From Gordionus sp. m RMFG-2023 (Eukaryota > Nematomorpha > Gordioida > Chordodea > Parachordodidae): 64,000 nt of DNA. The notes beneath the pieces are model-generated. The model ran no database searches. It was not told where the DNA came from and was given only the letters and a program-made list of their open reading frames with translations. The translations under genes were made by a program, and so were the position numbers. The DNA lies in contig NC_088775.1 in NCBI RefSeq assembly GCF_954871325.1, positions 74,873,561-74,937,560 of the forward strand. Reading direction: 5' to 3'. Positions 46,737-59,158 of this stretch are shown in pieces; position 1 is the first letter of the stretch; the number at the start of each line of letters is the position of its first letter.

Positions 46737-48410
46737 TCAGTAAGGGTATTAATTGATAAAAAACTTTAGAAATAATATATGCATGTTGCCTGAAATTTTT
46801 CAAGTTTATAACAAAAATTGGGGAAATTTATTTTGGAAGAAAATTAAGAAATACGCATAAACTTTGGTCTAAATTTTATATAAATCATAAAATTACCTAC
46901 ATGGAAATAGATTTAAAATTGATTGAAATATTAGCGCAAACCAGGTATTTATTTCATATATATTTTCCCTGGTAAGATGCCAATTTTTTGGGTCTAATTT
47001 GGCTAATAACTTTCTTTATACTATCTATAAACAGATGAAAAGTAACAATTAATCACTAAACATTGATAAATTTTTCAGAATAAATACTTTGGGTCGCTTT
47101 TTAATCATTAAGTTTGCCAAAAGAATTTCCTTTATACTGACTACTATGTTAAAGCACCCATAGATACTATAAAGCACCAAATATTGGCATAGATTTTAGA
47201 ATTCGTTTTATATTTTTTACTTCTATAATAATCAAAGGGTACAGTAAATTTTGGGGATAATATGGGAATAGGAGGGTCAGTATTGGTTTTTCAAAAAAAA
47301 CATATATAAAATATAGGTCAAATGAAAGTGGATTAAAAAAATTTTTTTATCATATTGAAAATTATCACTCTAGGTGAGCGCGTTTCGATCTTGGAAAACG
47401 AGTCAGTATTGTTTTTTTTTAAACCAGTGTTTCACAAGCTGCTTAAAATAAAAAACCTTCAAAAATTTTTGATTTGAAAATGTGGAAAAAATTTCTTTAA
47501 GATTTCTGTTAACCTTGTTTTAAATTTCATTTTATATGTGTATATATATCAAAAACCTAGTTAAACTTTGGGGTTTTAAAAATTTTTTGAGCATCTTATA
47601 AAAATGTAATATAGATATCCAATGACTGTGGGTTATATGAGACTGGCCACTCTTTAACTTTTTATCTATTGGACTGATTTCTCTCAAAATTGGTCAAGTT
47701 ATGATATGTACCTTACCTAAGTTCATTTATTGAATAGAGCAATCCAATGAAAAAATATTTAAAATAAACTTTTTAGTACCTTTCTGGAAACACGTTACAC
47801 ATTTTTTTTTGTTTGGTGGAAAAATTACTAATTTAGATTACTGATATTTTATATAAATATTATCCTTAGGCATTTAATATTATTCATACAAATAGACTTT
47901 AAAAGTTTTACTTAATAGACATATAAAGGCGCTTAATAATAATAGAGAGGTGAGTATTGTTTGGCCATGTATTGATTGACCACAATTCGCACATTCACAT
48001 AATCACATTGAATGAAAAGCTTGTGCAAAAAAACATTTGGTGAAATTTCAAATGATGAACAAACTTAAGAATGTTTAGCAAAAGATAATTAAGATATTAA
48101 TTTATATTTTATAATATTATCATTAAATAGATGATGATAAATTGAGATATTAATACTAATTTGAAAAGAATAAGGACACTAACGATATGGCGCGAGTTGC
48201 GAGTCAGTAAAAAAATATTTTATTAACTAACTTCTTTTTCTTTTCTTAAGGTATATATACATTTTCTAAAATATAAATTAGAATATATATAAAAACAAAA
48301 AGTAAGGTTACGAAAAAATAATAAGTAATATAAGTTGAATTACAAAAATAAAAAGTTGAATTGAAAAGATAAATTTGAATTCATAAAAAGTAATACAAGT
48401 TGAATTTACA
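46737..48410. other. AT-rich stretch, nothing recognised
   Basis: About 1.7 kb of AT-rich sequence. The phrase 'gtcagtattg' recurs at about 47276 and 47403. No gene or terminal repeat was identified. Confidence 0.4.
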
Positions 48411-48660
48411 TACATGATATATAGCGCATCGCCCTCTAAACGTTGAAATACACAACAGAGCTTCGCTAGGTTTTCCTCATTTCCATCAAATTGGAACAAT
48501 TTAATTTGGGTATAAAAGTAAAAAATATGAGGAGCCCTCCACATGTTTGTGGGCAAGCCACACGTACTTGTAGGCACAACATTTCGAAAAATGTTGCTTA
48601 AACCTCTATAGGCTTTAATTTAAAAGGAGTGGGACGAAGAAAAAGCCTATACCCGAGAAC
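48410..48660. other. GC-richer patch, possible minus-strand coding piece
   Basis: On the minus strand 48420-48577 reads QIKLFQFDGNEENLAKLCCV then FQRLEGDALYIM, coding-like in composition, but there is no clear splice pair and no family I recognise. It is given as a location only. Confidence 0.25.
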
Positions 48661-49784
48661 TACAGTATAATTTAATTACTTTAAAGGTGGGTGATGGCTG
48701 ATTTTAAGCTTAATTTCTTTAGTGTAAGTTATAATTACTATCCATATTGAGATATAATGTACGTAGAATCTGTAAATAAATATGATTAAAATAAAATAAT
48801 ATTTACCGTTCTATCACTTCAAATTTTCCACCAGATGAAACCGAACCAAAAACATTTTCCATTTAACTGAATGTCTGTCATATTTTTAAAAAAATGAAGA
48901 GGAAGGGAAAAAGAACTGAATGACCAATTCAGATGTTAATTGATACGCCTTTTGATTTTTGTCAAACTGGCTCAGTGACGAAGCATTAAGTTTACTACTA
49001 GGGAAGCAATCGAAATTTTTTTTATTTTTATTTAGTCAAACCATAAAAAAATTAACGTCTTTGTTTTTGAGTAAAATGATCAAGTACTGAATTCAAAAGG
49101 TTATTGCTAGATTTTAAATTTTTTAATAAGTTTTTTCAATTGAAATCAAAAATAGATTTAAAATTTAAAAAAATTTTTTTTACATTGAACTTATAATTTA
49201 TTTATTTAGTGGAATATCTATAAAATTATTTTACAAAATTCTAAATAAATTAATTTGCTTAACATAATTTTGTGCATCAATGGTATTGTTTATAATTAAC
49301 ATGACTAAGCAAGGGTTTATAAATTTCTTTGCATGATATCCTTCACAATCTTGAACTGATATCCATCGATACAAATGGGGAAAAAGAATATTTATATCTT
49401 TTTTTATATATAAGTTTTAATATTATTTATAATATATATAAAAGCCGTGTCACAACAAATTTACCGAATAGTATTCTTTTAAAAAATATTCGTTCAATAA
49501 ACATCATGCAAATGTTAAGACAATTGCAATTTATATTTATTTTTAATATTTTTATATAATAACCAAAATACCTCATCAGAAGACGTTAAAAATATTGGTA
49601 ATTTATGTTACATACATGATTTTATTTTAATAAATATTTCAAGGGCAAGATGACTCAGTATTAGGTAAATTATCAATAAATGAAAATCTATCAAATTAAA
49701 AAATATAACCTAGCCATTTCATCAAAAGATTAATATTTAGATTTCACAGTATCAATGTTTAAATTATCAAATATATTTTCTTAG

Positions 49785-50058
49785 AATATAGATCTTATTG
49801 AAGAATGGATCCATGTCATGAGAAAATGCAAACTTACTCGAAACTCTGGAGAACAAATTAGGTAATTTTTATGCATAAGTAAATATTGCATTGCAGGCCT
49901 GGGCTCGGTCTGATCAAAAAACCAAGGCTCATGAAAATCTGATTTTGATTGTATTTTTAAATTCAATATGATTTTTCAAATATTTTATTTCAGTTATCAT
50001 TACCAAAATTATTATGATCTTTCATTAGGATTGGAAGAATTTTTTCAAAATTATTTTG
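49785..50058 (+). CDS. Two consecutive exons of an unidentified gene
   Basis: The first exon, 49785-49861 (acceptor 'ttttcttag', donor ATTAG|GTAATT), reads NIDLIEEWIHVMRKCKLTRN then SGEQI. The second, 49994-50058 (acceptor 'ttatttcag', probable donor before GTATTGG), reads YHYQNYYDLSLGLEEFFQNY. The phase 2 join restores a Ser codon, giving a continuous 47-residue segment across a 132 nt intron. Consistent phase, consensus splice sites and coding-like composition argue it is real. Neighbouring exons were not found; an upstream open region at 49321-49559 might contribute. Function unknown. Confidence 0.5.
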
Positions 50059-50281
50059 GTATTGGGATTTTTTTAAAATATTAAATATTAGACATAGGTG
50101 ATGAGTAGTATTTAAGAAATAATATTGATATCAAGTAAAATCTTTAAATATATTTTGACTCAACCCATATTATTTAAACTTAGTTGGTCTGAAGGGGAGA
50201 GGGGGTAAGAAGAATAAAAATTGGATATTATTCAAATAACAGGTAACAACTATCATAAAAGTAAGAAGAAAATTCTCATTA

Positions 50282-50310
50282 CCCGTCATTTTTAACGGTC
50301 TATCTACTAG
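50282..50310 (+). mobile_element. Helitron 3' terminus, third copy
   Basis: The sequence reads CCCGTCATTTTTAACGG, then TCTATCTA and CTAG followed by T. It matches the terminus at 38924-38952 with a few substitutions that weaken the hairpin. The body would extend left; no 5' end found. Confidence 0.65.
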
Positions 50311-50659
50311 TATATATATATTTATTATATTAGTCTTAATATTTTTATCATATATATTTATTTAAATTATATGCTCATATATATGAGATTAAATTTACCC
50401 TTAAATATTTTTATTTTTTATATAAAAAAGCGTTAAATAAAAGTATATCAAAATGTATCTGTAAAGTATCTATAAACAGATACCGATACCTCTGATGAAA
50501 TAGTATATAGATATAGATACATATACTTTTTATACAATGCTGATTATCTTAATAAATTTTTTATTTAAAAAAAGTAAGGAAAAAAAATATAATATATAAA
50601 AAAAAATTCTTTTATATTAAAAAAAAATAAGCATTTTTTTTATTTGCCTCTCCAATACG

Positions 50660-50864
50660 TAGTGTTGTCAAACGGCTCGATTTGAGTGGATTTTTAAAAA
50701 TGGCTAAAACAATATTTTAACCAGAAAAATATTGTCTAAGTCTCGAGATTTCGTTAATAGATGTTCAAACCTTTGTGTCACCTATAAACAAAATCTTAAG
50801 GCTTGCATAATAATTTTCCTAACGCTTTTAAAATCGGCTCAAAATGAGCCGTTTAACAACACTA
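50660..50864. mobile_element. hAT-like MITE, TAGTGTTGTTAAA family, copy 4
   Basis: A 205 bp element begins TAGTGTTGTCAAACGGCTCG and ends GAGCCGTTTAACAACACTA. Flanks CCAATACG and CCAATGCT agree at six of eight positions. Internal 'ccagaaaaatattg', 'ctcgagatttcg' and 'aatcggctcaaaatgagcc' match copies 3, 5 and 6. Confidence 0.82.
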
Positions 50865-51119
50865 CCAATGCTTATTTTAAAAGTAAAATTACATAATACA
50901 TTTGCATGATTTTCTCTTTATTTATTATAAAAAATATGCAATATTAAATTTGCTTTCCTCATGTATATTTTTTTTAACGTAGTAATTATAATAGTAAAAT
51001 TTTTAACGTAGTAAAACTAATATTAATATTTTCAACGTTATAAAAATTGTATTAATTTTTTTTAACGAAGTCAGATTAGTTTTATTATATTAAGTTTATT
51101 TAAGAATTTTGTAGGAAAA

Positions 51120-51560
51120 ATTTCAATTGCTTCTATGGAAGCTTCGACACTAAACTGGCTATATATACTATGAATTGTGCTAAAAAAGGAATTAAAGTGA
51201 TTAACGCCTGTAATACTTATTGCATCGGACACCTTTAATTTTAAATGGTGATTTAAACAATCTCAGAGTATGATGGATGTAATTCGCAAATAGCTTTGCT
51301 ACATCAGATTTCTTCCCAATCATGACAATGAGGCCATCATTAACAAAAGAAATCCAATATTTTTGCAAAAAATTTTCCAATAAAACAAATTTAAAAAGTT
51401 CCTATAAATTAATTATCCTCTCTGCATTTTTTGATTTCAATTCATCTAGGACTAGAAATTGAAAAATAGGATCATCATAAGACCACCAATGCCTATAGTA
51501 CCTTAATTCATCTAGCAGGCTTGTAATTTTCTATTGTAAATTGTAATATTATTTACAATT
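51120..51560 (-). pseudogene. hAT transposase fragment (ZBED/KIAA1586-like)
   Basis: On the minus strand one frame reads SFVNDGLIVMIGKKSDVAKL at about 51310-51360, and another reads LKVSDAISITGVNHFNSFF then SIYSQFSVEAS at about 51130-51240. Together they match the 'DGA.VM.GR..GVAKL ... L.VSDAI....INHFK.F...LY' region of ZBED-type hAT transposases. The coding region is fragmentary and frame-shifted. Element ends were not found. Confidence 0.55.
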
Positions 51561-53672
51561 TTATAGCATTTCCTTGTTGATGCATGACAGAATATATAGA
51601 ATTCAAAATATGAACAACATATAAACCGTTGTGATATTTGTAAATCTTTAAAATATTCAACATCCACAAGCCGACTATGACTTTGCAAGTTAATATACAG
51701 TTCTCAGTGTTATTTTTGTTTAGCAACGTGCGTAACCCTTTTTAAAGCATGCTCTGCTTATAAAAATAATTTGTAATATTTTTCATTTTTATAACTAATG
51801 ATATTTCAATTTTCAAAATATTTCTATCAAATATTCTTTTAAAACCAATTAAAATGAAAAAGTTTGATTTTAAAAAATGTAAAATTTCATTGATATTCTA
51901 ATATGGTGTCTATAAAATATTTTATGCCTATTTCATGATAAAAAATATTACCATTTTTAAAAAAATCAAATTTTTTAATAGTGGCATGCTTCTACTTCTG
52001 TGAAAATATTTGGCTAGGGCGCGCTAAATTTTTTTAAAGCTGGCGGGGACATAAAGTGTCTCCTCGTGCCTCTCGTCTATATCCATCCCTAAGCATTAGT
52101 GAGACACGCACTGACCGATAGGCCCCAGATTGATGGACGGTAGGAGGTATGTTTTGACCCTCCAGACCTAATAAATAATAAAATGCAGATTATATTAAAT
52201 ATTGAAATATTATTTTATATTCAAATAAATACCATAAAATTATAATATTTATAATATATTGGTCTAATATGATAGAACATTAAAATTTTCTGTTGTGTAA
52301 TATATTATATTGTTATAATAATTATTCAATATAAAATTATTTTTGTCATTGATAATAATCTTCTAAATTATGATTAATAGCTATCATTTCTAAAAATATT
52401 TTTTTTATTACTTATATTGTTCTAAAAATATTAATTATAAAAGGTATCGCACTCGCAACATTCAGAAGTTTATAATTTTGTAGAAATAAAATTACTACTA
52501 TTAAATTACAATCATAATTATATGTTTCGTTATATCTGTATCAATAAGATCCTTAAATAAATATAAATATTAAATATAGCAGTACCGATATGTCATTGGG
52601 CAGTTACTTTAATTACCCAAAGTTTAAATAAAAATGCAAAAGTAAAGTCGATAATTTTCTATTTTATCATTTTTATTACATTGAAATTTCGAAAAAAACT
52701 CAAATTATTATAGGTTTTTATTATATTTTTGTAATCAATGTTTAAATAAAATCCTTTGGGTAATATTATATTTGATGTATAAAAATTTAACATCTGTCAA
52801 ATAACAGAATATGGTCAATCGAGAGAGATAATTGTTATACCTTCATAAACATTAAGAGGACTCTGGCATCAAACGTGCTATAAAGGGGCAGTATAACATA
52901 GTATTTATTCTTTTAACATATTATAAAGATTATAAAAATCTCAAGGGAAGCAATGTAGATCCTTATTTCTATGAACGCTCACGTGTACCTATCACACCAT
53001 AATAACAAATTTTAACAAAATAGCAGATTTTATTTCATTTAAAAGTTCTCTAACTTAAACGCGAATTTTCCTATGAATTTTTAGATTTAAATTGCAATTA
53101 TTTAACTTATATATTTCTACAAATTACATTTAAACATATTGTTTTGATTTAAGGATAATTTACATATAAAATATTCAAAATTTTATAGACGTAAGATGAA
53201 AATAAACCAAATAGGTTATTCTCAAATTTTTTTGGCAGTTAGTTTTAAATTACAAATTAAATTTGTGATTTGATTTTGAAAACAAAAAAATCATTTTGTT
53301 TTACCAGAGTATTAATTTATTCGAAGATTTTGAAAGTTTTTTGAAATTTGCAAGTAGATGACAAACTAATATTATTTTTTCTTGATGAGTCACTACGAGG
53401 TCCTCAAGATTATTATATTGAACAAAGAGTGATGAACAATAGGTAGACCTGAAACGAGAATTAAATAATATATTACTTATTTTGGAGATTTATCTATTTA
53501 ATTTTTATGCAAAAGTGTGACTTACATACCAATTCTATTATTAGATTTTCTCTCAGTCTAATAAACAAAAGAATTCATTATTCATTACCGTAGCTTAGTC
53601 AAACCTCTATGTTATATACCTTGTGGATAAATTTCAAAAATCACATTTATCTCATTTCCTACATCACAAACG
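51561..53672. other. AT-rich stretch upstream of RpS27
   Basis: About 2.1 kb. A slightly GC-richer patch at 52005-52165 ('ggcggggacataaag', 'gataggccccagattg') has no open frame that I trust. The RpS27 promoter must lie at the right end; no motif is distinctive. Confidence 0.4.
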
Positions 53673-54090
53673 ATGCCGGTATATTAAAATTTGGAGATAA
53701 TCGTTGTATTGATAGTTTTAGCTTGCTAAAGATTTATTAAATCCTTCTCCTGAAGATGAAAGAAGAAAATGTAAATTAAAGCGATTAGTTCAGCATCCTA
53801 ATTCATATTTTATGGATGTTAAATGTCCAGGTATTTTAATCTACTAAGTTATATTATATTAAAAATTCTAGGATGTTACAAGATAACGACAGTATTTAGC
53901 CATGCACAGTCTGTTGTTGAATGTCATGGATGTTCCTATATGCTATGTCATCCAACAGGTGGAAAAGCACATCTAACAGAAGGTAAATATATAATATTTA
54001 TTCAATTAACTAAACATTTATATATATAGTATATACGTTTTTTAATGCATTGTTTTTTTAGGTTGTTCATTTAGAAAAAAACAATCATAA
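53673..54090 (+). CDS. RpS27: 40S ribosomal protein S27 (eS27), four exons, intact
   Basis: eS27 is a zinc-binding protein of the small ribosomal subunit. Exons are 53673-53678 (ATG CCG, Met-Pro), 53722-53830, 53872-53982 and 54062-54090, with stop TAA at 54088-54090. The spliced protein begins [18 protein letters not shown], continues [20 protein letters not shown] and [18 protein letters not shown], and ends [18 protein letters not shown]. At about 84 residues it matches the family length. The four zinc-ligand cysteines (CPGC and the later CHGC) are present, and all splice phases agree. Introns are very short: 43, 41 and 79 nt. The first coding exon is only six bases. The zinc-finger region ([20 protein letters not shown]) is more diverged than in flies or vertebrates, suggesting a fast-evolving lineage. 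The tight, canonical gene structure argues against a processed copy. Confidence 0.95.
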
Positions 54091-54729
54091 GATCAAGTCC
54101 AATACTAGATGTTTGTCATGCTGAAATATTATATTTATTTAAGATTATATACATGTTTGGTATAACTTATGAATGAAGATTAAAATAAAAAAACTTGTTA
54201 CATTTTTGAATCTTGAAATGCATTTTCTTTATCATCTTGATCAAAAAATATTAGCTATATATTTATTTTTTAAAAAAAAATACTGGATTTTTATTATTTA
54301 GAACCCAAATTGTAATCTACTAAACCTTCCAAACAGAAATGAAAACAACTATTAAAAGTCATTACCATGATATATAAAAAAAATGGCTGAAAATAGTTGA
54401 TTTATTATCATTAATAGTGTATTTGATGATCTTGTCAAAGTGTTTCATATTTGCAGATATAAGCATTACATGTCAAATACCTCTAAGGAAAATTTAGGCA
54501 TTCCATATATAATATAGTTTCATTAAAAATGAAATTTTAACTTTTAATCAATAAATAGTGTAGATAATGATAATCAAAAGTAAAATTACTTTCTTTTTAC
54601 CAGAGACCCAGAGTGAATTGTTATAAATATCAGAACTGTAACTGAATTGATATAATTATTTTTTGAAGTAGTAAAAAGAACCTTTATAAAAAGAGGTTTA
54701 TAACCGGCTCAGTTTTTATATTTTAGGAA

Positions 54730-55110
54730 TCAAAAAAATTTGAATGTCCAGAATTATATAAACTTGCTCTTATAGTATTCATGGTACCTGCAACACAAGT
54801 TTCTATAGAAAGGGCCTTTTTGGGGCTAAAATTTGTGTTATCGTCAACAAACAAATATGAATCCATTTAAATGAGAAAATATAATACTTATAATATATTT
54901 AAAAATGAGTTATTTTGAATCTTGTATATTTTTTTTATATATCATTTATAGATGCTTATAATTAAAATAAATTAGGCGATGGTGTTGCTTCAACAAAAAA
55001 AATTTCTAACCGTAATGAACCTTTATAATTAGCTGAACCGAACCTTTGTAAATTTTTTCTTAAGAACTGTAATCATAATTTTTTTTATATATTGAGCCGT
55101 TATGGGTCCC
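54730..55110 (+). pseudogene. hAT C-terminal transposase fragment and transposon end
   Basis: At about 54727-54870 the frame reads LALIVFMVPATQVSIERAFL then GLKFVLSSTNKYESI, matching the hAT dimerisation domain ('PATQVSVERAFS.LKFILS'). At about 55065-55110 'gagccgttatgggtccctgc' looks like a terminal sequence; a reverse-complement version 'gcaggacccataaccg' occurs at about 59789. A degraded hAT is inferred, just downstream of RpS27. The left end was not found. Confidence 0.5.
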
Positions 55111-55117
55111 TGCTTTT

Positions 55118-55917
55118 TACTGATGCTAGTTACTAATTAAAAACAAAATTAGGATATGAACCTAATATCAATAAATGAGGAAAAGATTTAACACTTCAAT
55201 ATTAGTGAAATTGTAAATGTATTAATAGGCCTAGATTCTTTTGTGCTCATGTTCATGATTCATTTGGACTCATGTTTCTTTTATATAATGTTTGTTTATA
55301 TTTTCTGACTTATAATTTGTATTTTATTTTTTTATGTCATTGAATATTATCAATTTTTTAGCACAAATATTCAAATTTTCTCATTATCATAGGAGTTGAA
55401 GTAAAGCTATTTTTAATACAATATTAATTATATCAGATATATGGTCTGAAATATGGCATTAAGCAAATGTAATTTATAATAGTTGTTATATTAAATCTTT
55501 ATTAATTGGGTGGGGGATTACAATGTAACTTTTCTCAAATTTAAAACATTTCTTCCTAATAAATGTACTCTGCAGATATCCTAAAAATCCATGATTACAT
55601 ATTTAGCTGAGCTTATACAGTTTTGGAACTATCTTACAAAGTTTGTAAAAATGCCCTCAATCAGACAATATTTGCCTTAGGATACAAACATGGCACAAAT
55701 CTCATAAACAATATCAATAAAAAGTCTTTAAGTCTAAACAATGAAAAATTTGTTTGTGAAATCATTATGATTATATAAAATTTTTAAGTTCAAACCAGTT
55801 ATCGAATTGTGAAAGATAATTTCAGAAATTTTAAATTAGAAGAAAAACCTTTCATAGATCAGATAATGGTTTATTAATAGGAAATGTGACAATATAAAAA
55901 ATCAAAGCCACATTATG
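55118..55917. other. AT-rich stretch, nothing recognised
   Basis: About 800 bp between two hAT remnants, without a recognised gene or repeat. Confidence 0.4.
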
Positions 55918-56041
55918 GGAGATAACAGGCTTGTTAACCGATCTTTTTAAAAACCGATGCAAAATTAACTAATATAAAAATAAATTAAATATGGTAGAAA
56001 TTTATTGTAATTGAATAATAAATATAACAATTATAATATAT

Positions 56042-56461
56042 TTATTTATAATTAAAATTAGCTTTTAATAATAAAATTTTTTCTAAATTATCATCATTTA
56101 AACATCCGCGTCTTTCATTTAGAACATGTTTAGCTTTACTAAACAAGCGCTCCACAGGAGCGCTTGATGGTAAAGGTGTATTATATTCAATAAATATTTT
56201 TTTTAAATTAATAAAAGTATTAAAAATATTCATGAAATCATCATTTGAAGAAAAATTTTTTTTAACGGAACAAGCATTTTGTACAGTATTTTTCCCCAAA
56301 AAAGCATCAATGTCATCCATACATTCATTTGAGATATCCGCATATGGTTGTTCCTGCATATTTTCCAAATGGGCAACTAATCTTTCTTTTACCATCATAT
56401 TTTGTGGCAGATTAATATAAGGCCAATTAAGTTTAAATTTAGGGTGAATCATGGCTGCCAA
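56042..56461 (-). pseudogene. hAT transposase C-terminal domain
   Basis: A 139-codon open frame. The last third carries the dimerisation signature: NTPLPSSAPVERLFSKAK then HVLNERRGCLNDDNLEKILL. The N-terminal part begins AAMIHPKFKLNWPYI, typical of the region just before it. It is intact over this length but lacks the DDE/RNase-H core upstream. It lies within the element at 55926-57645 and reads toward its left end. Confidence 0.85.
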
Positions 56462-56944
56462 AATGTTACTGTCTTCATACAGTGAAGGAAATCTATATTA
56501 TGAAATGATAATTAATTTATTATTAAATAAGTGTTCATTTTATTCATGTAAATCAAATCAAGTATCTGCAAAACTTAACCCTTTTAAATTTTACAGTCAA
56601 GTCTGGCACATCATCTGTATGGTATTTATTTATATTTGGGTCATATCACAAATATTGATTAAATGTAAAATTAATACTTAATATACAAAGATATTAACAT
56701 AGTAATTTATTTACAAAGAATATTAATCAAAATATTAGTTTAAAATTTAAATAATCTAATAAATTTTTAATGTCTTCAAAGGCCCATTAATAATTTACTA
56801 GATATCAGAGGTTTAGTAGAACTGGCTTGTTAAAAATATTTTACTAAATTTGCCAGATCTTTGCAATTTTTTAATATATTTTGCAGATATCTGATAATAT
56901 AAAATAATTGCATAAAAAAATATTTTTTTATAAAGAATCTGTAT

Positions 56945-57277
56945 CTAGATTCTATTTCTGTAGGACCTGCTCAACTCAGGAATGTAATAAATTAAATTTA
57001 AACATGTTGACATTAAGATTATCAAATAAAAAAAATTTAAAAGAATTATTTGTAATTGTCTCTTTAAGTTCGAGGATGATATTTTGGAAGATGATATTAT
57101 CTTCTTACAGAGACGGCATTTGGTGCTGATCATATTATAAGAGTTGCTTTCATCCATTTCACATAAAGTAAAATACTTATGTAATTTCAAAAATGGTAAA
57201 AGATTTTCATACTCACTTATATCTGCTGTTACATCAATAGTAGAAGCAATAGAATCTTCTAAATCTATAATGGACAT
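56945..57277 (-). pseudogene. hAT transposase N-terminal zinc-finger piece
   Basis: A 110-codon frame from ATG at 57275-57277. It has a BED-finger-like stretch, TKCRLCKKIISSSKISSSN then LKRQLQ, where the two Cys are kept but the expected His after LKR is Gln. An acidic leader (MSIIDLEDSIASTIDVTAD) precedes it. The sequence after the finger is non-conserved. It probably starts the same transposase as 56042-56461, with the middle deleted. Confidence 0.6.
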
Positions 57278-57653
57278 TTACCTATTAAAATAAATATTAA
57301 TATATTATTATAAATTTATATTAAATAACTTGTAAGAGCTCTAAATCTCGTAAAATTTAGGAAATGAATAAATATATCTATAAAATAAATGGTGGAATGG
57401 AAGTTGATAAAATATGAAGATAGATATTTTTTTAAAAAATAATATTTTAATTTAATTTTCAAAATTTTTATTTTATTTATTGCTTTTTAAGTAAAAAATT
57501 AATTTTTAAAAAGATCGGGATCGAATTTTAAACAAAATGATCTCGATCCTCAATTTAAGTCAGAATCATAAATCTCGTAAAATTGACAAATTTGCGATCG
57601 AATCCAGGATCGTCGATCTTTTGATTCGATCTTTTAACAACTCTGGGAGATAA

Positions 57654-58122
57654 TATATACAAAGTAGTATGCTTTTTAATTTAATGTTCAAGCCATTTTA
57701 CTAAAGAACCATATATTTCTTTTTTCAGTCAAATCTCATAGTATGATGCTTGGGAAGATGAAATATTTGAAGTTATACCTAGTTTAAACAATATTTTCTT
57801 ATCAGATGAATAATTATGCCATCTTTTCGCCTATAATACAATATACACCCGATTTTTGCGCAAAATAATTAGCCAGTTTCTAAAAAGAATTATAAACGTT
57901 TCTTATTTATCTAATATAATCAAAGCAGCCGATATTGTCTAACCTTGAGCCAATAAACCTATTCCTGGAAGATGGATTATTGTTATTATGGTCTCACAAT
58001 ATCATGAGCTTCAGGAAAATGGAGAATCTGGTATTATATGCATATCATTTCCTTCCAGCATTAACGTCAACCCACTTATTTTAAAGAAATCAAGAAAAGT
58101 AAAAAAAACTAAGTATACTTAG
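57654..58122. other. AT-rich stretch, nothing recognised
   Basis: About 470 bp between the hAT at 55926-57645 and MITE copy 5. No gene or structured repeat seen. Confidence 0.35.
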
Positions 58123-58332
58123 TAGTGTTGATAAATGGCTCCTTTTGAGCCGATTTTTAAAAACGGCTAGTTTAATATTTTAGCCAGAAAAATATTGGCT
58201 AAGCCTCAAGATTTCGATAATATATGTCTAGATTTTTGTTCCTTCTATGAGCAAAATCTTCAGGCTTGGGTAATATTTTTCTGAATAAAGTATTGAGTTA
58301 GTCGTTTTAAAACGAGCCATTTAACAACATTA
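58123..58332. mobile_element. hAT-like MITE, TAGTGTTGTTAAA family, copy 5
   Basis: About 210 bp beginning TAGTGTTGATAAATGGCTCC and ending GAGCCATTTAACAACATTA. Internal 'gagccgatttttaaaaacgg', 'agccagaaaaatattggcta' and 'agtattgagttagtcg' match copies 3, 4 and 6. No matching 8 bp flank is visible, so it is older than copies 1, 2 and 6. Confidence 0.8.
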
Positions 58333-58869
58333 ACTCCAGTACCTTCAATAGCAGCAACTTTTCCCGATTATTTTTTATATTTATCAACCTTAGGCTACAA
58401 ATAAAAAGTTTCAATTAACCTAAATTTTTTATGCATTCGTAGAAAATTATACATTTAAAATTTCAGATAAAATTATGTTTCCTTGACTCAATTAACAAAA
58501 TTATTTATACTAGTTTTATATATTAGATTCACTATTTTCATTCTAAAATATTTAATAAATTAATTTTTTGAGAAAAAAAACAATCAGAAGATTTAATCCA
58601 TTATGATAATTTCTAGACATAAATATTATATATTAAATAAATTTTTTAAATTATTGAACGTATCTTTTTCTTTGCCATTTTGTTTCCTGCCTTTGAATAA
58701 CCTTTTACCATTTTTTTATATTGCTTGTAATTTGGAATTTGCATTCCCATTGACGTGCCAGCTTTTTGTATCAAACGATAGGCTATAAAAATATAATTTA
58801 ATTATTTTTTTAAAAATTTAAATATGCTTTCTTAAAACATCAAACTAATAACGATCATTTATAATACAG

Positions 58870-59158
58870 GGTTCTGCATCCGACAAAATTTTAACAAAGC
58901 TTGGTATGTTTTCGGTTTAGTTTTTTAATGGGTTCGGTGCAAGTTAGGCTTATTACTAAATAAAATTCTAAATTGAATTTATTATATAAAATTATGTTTA
59001 CTATTGTTTTATCAAAATAAGTTCATAAAATACTGTTTATATTTTTTAAATAAAATTTAGGTGCTCGGACATAAAATCAAAATATTTCGGGCCGAGTTGA
59101 TAATAAATTTTAACATTTTGGACTGCTTGAGTAGAAAAAATTAGAATTTCCAGAGCCC
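58870..59158. mobile_element. Possible small non-autonomous element, CAGGGTTCTG / CAGAGCCCTA ends
   Basis: The left part 'cagggttctgcatccgac' and right part 'atttccagagcccta' are weakly inverted. Both sides have 'aaattttaac' and GC-richer motifs ('gggttcggtgc', 'tcgggccgagtt'). The flanking duplication was not confirmed. Confidence 0.35.

Larger units (their letters stand above)
55926..57645 (-). mobile_element. hAT element, 1.72 kb, with perfect 8 bp target duplication
   Basis: The left end CAGGCTTGTTAACCGATC and the right end (reverse complement of CAGAGTTGTTAAAAGATC) are hAT-type inverted repeats. The flanks are identical, GGAGATAA at 55918-55925 and 57646-57653. Two transposase pieces lie on the minus strand: an N-terminal zinc-finger piece (56945-57277) and the C-terminal dimerisation piece (56042-56461). 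The central catalytic part is missing, so this is an internally deleted derivative. Confidence 0.88.

Noticed and set aside
49644-49664. 21 nt putative microexon between consensus splice sites
   Set aside because: To join the following exon in phase 0 it would contain a stop codon, so it cannot be part of that reading frame.
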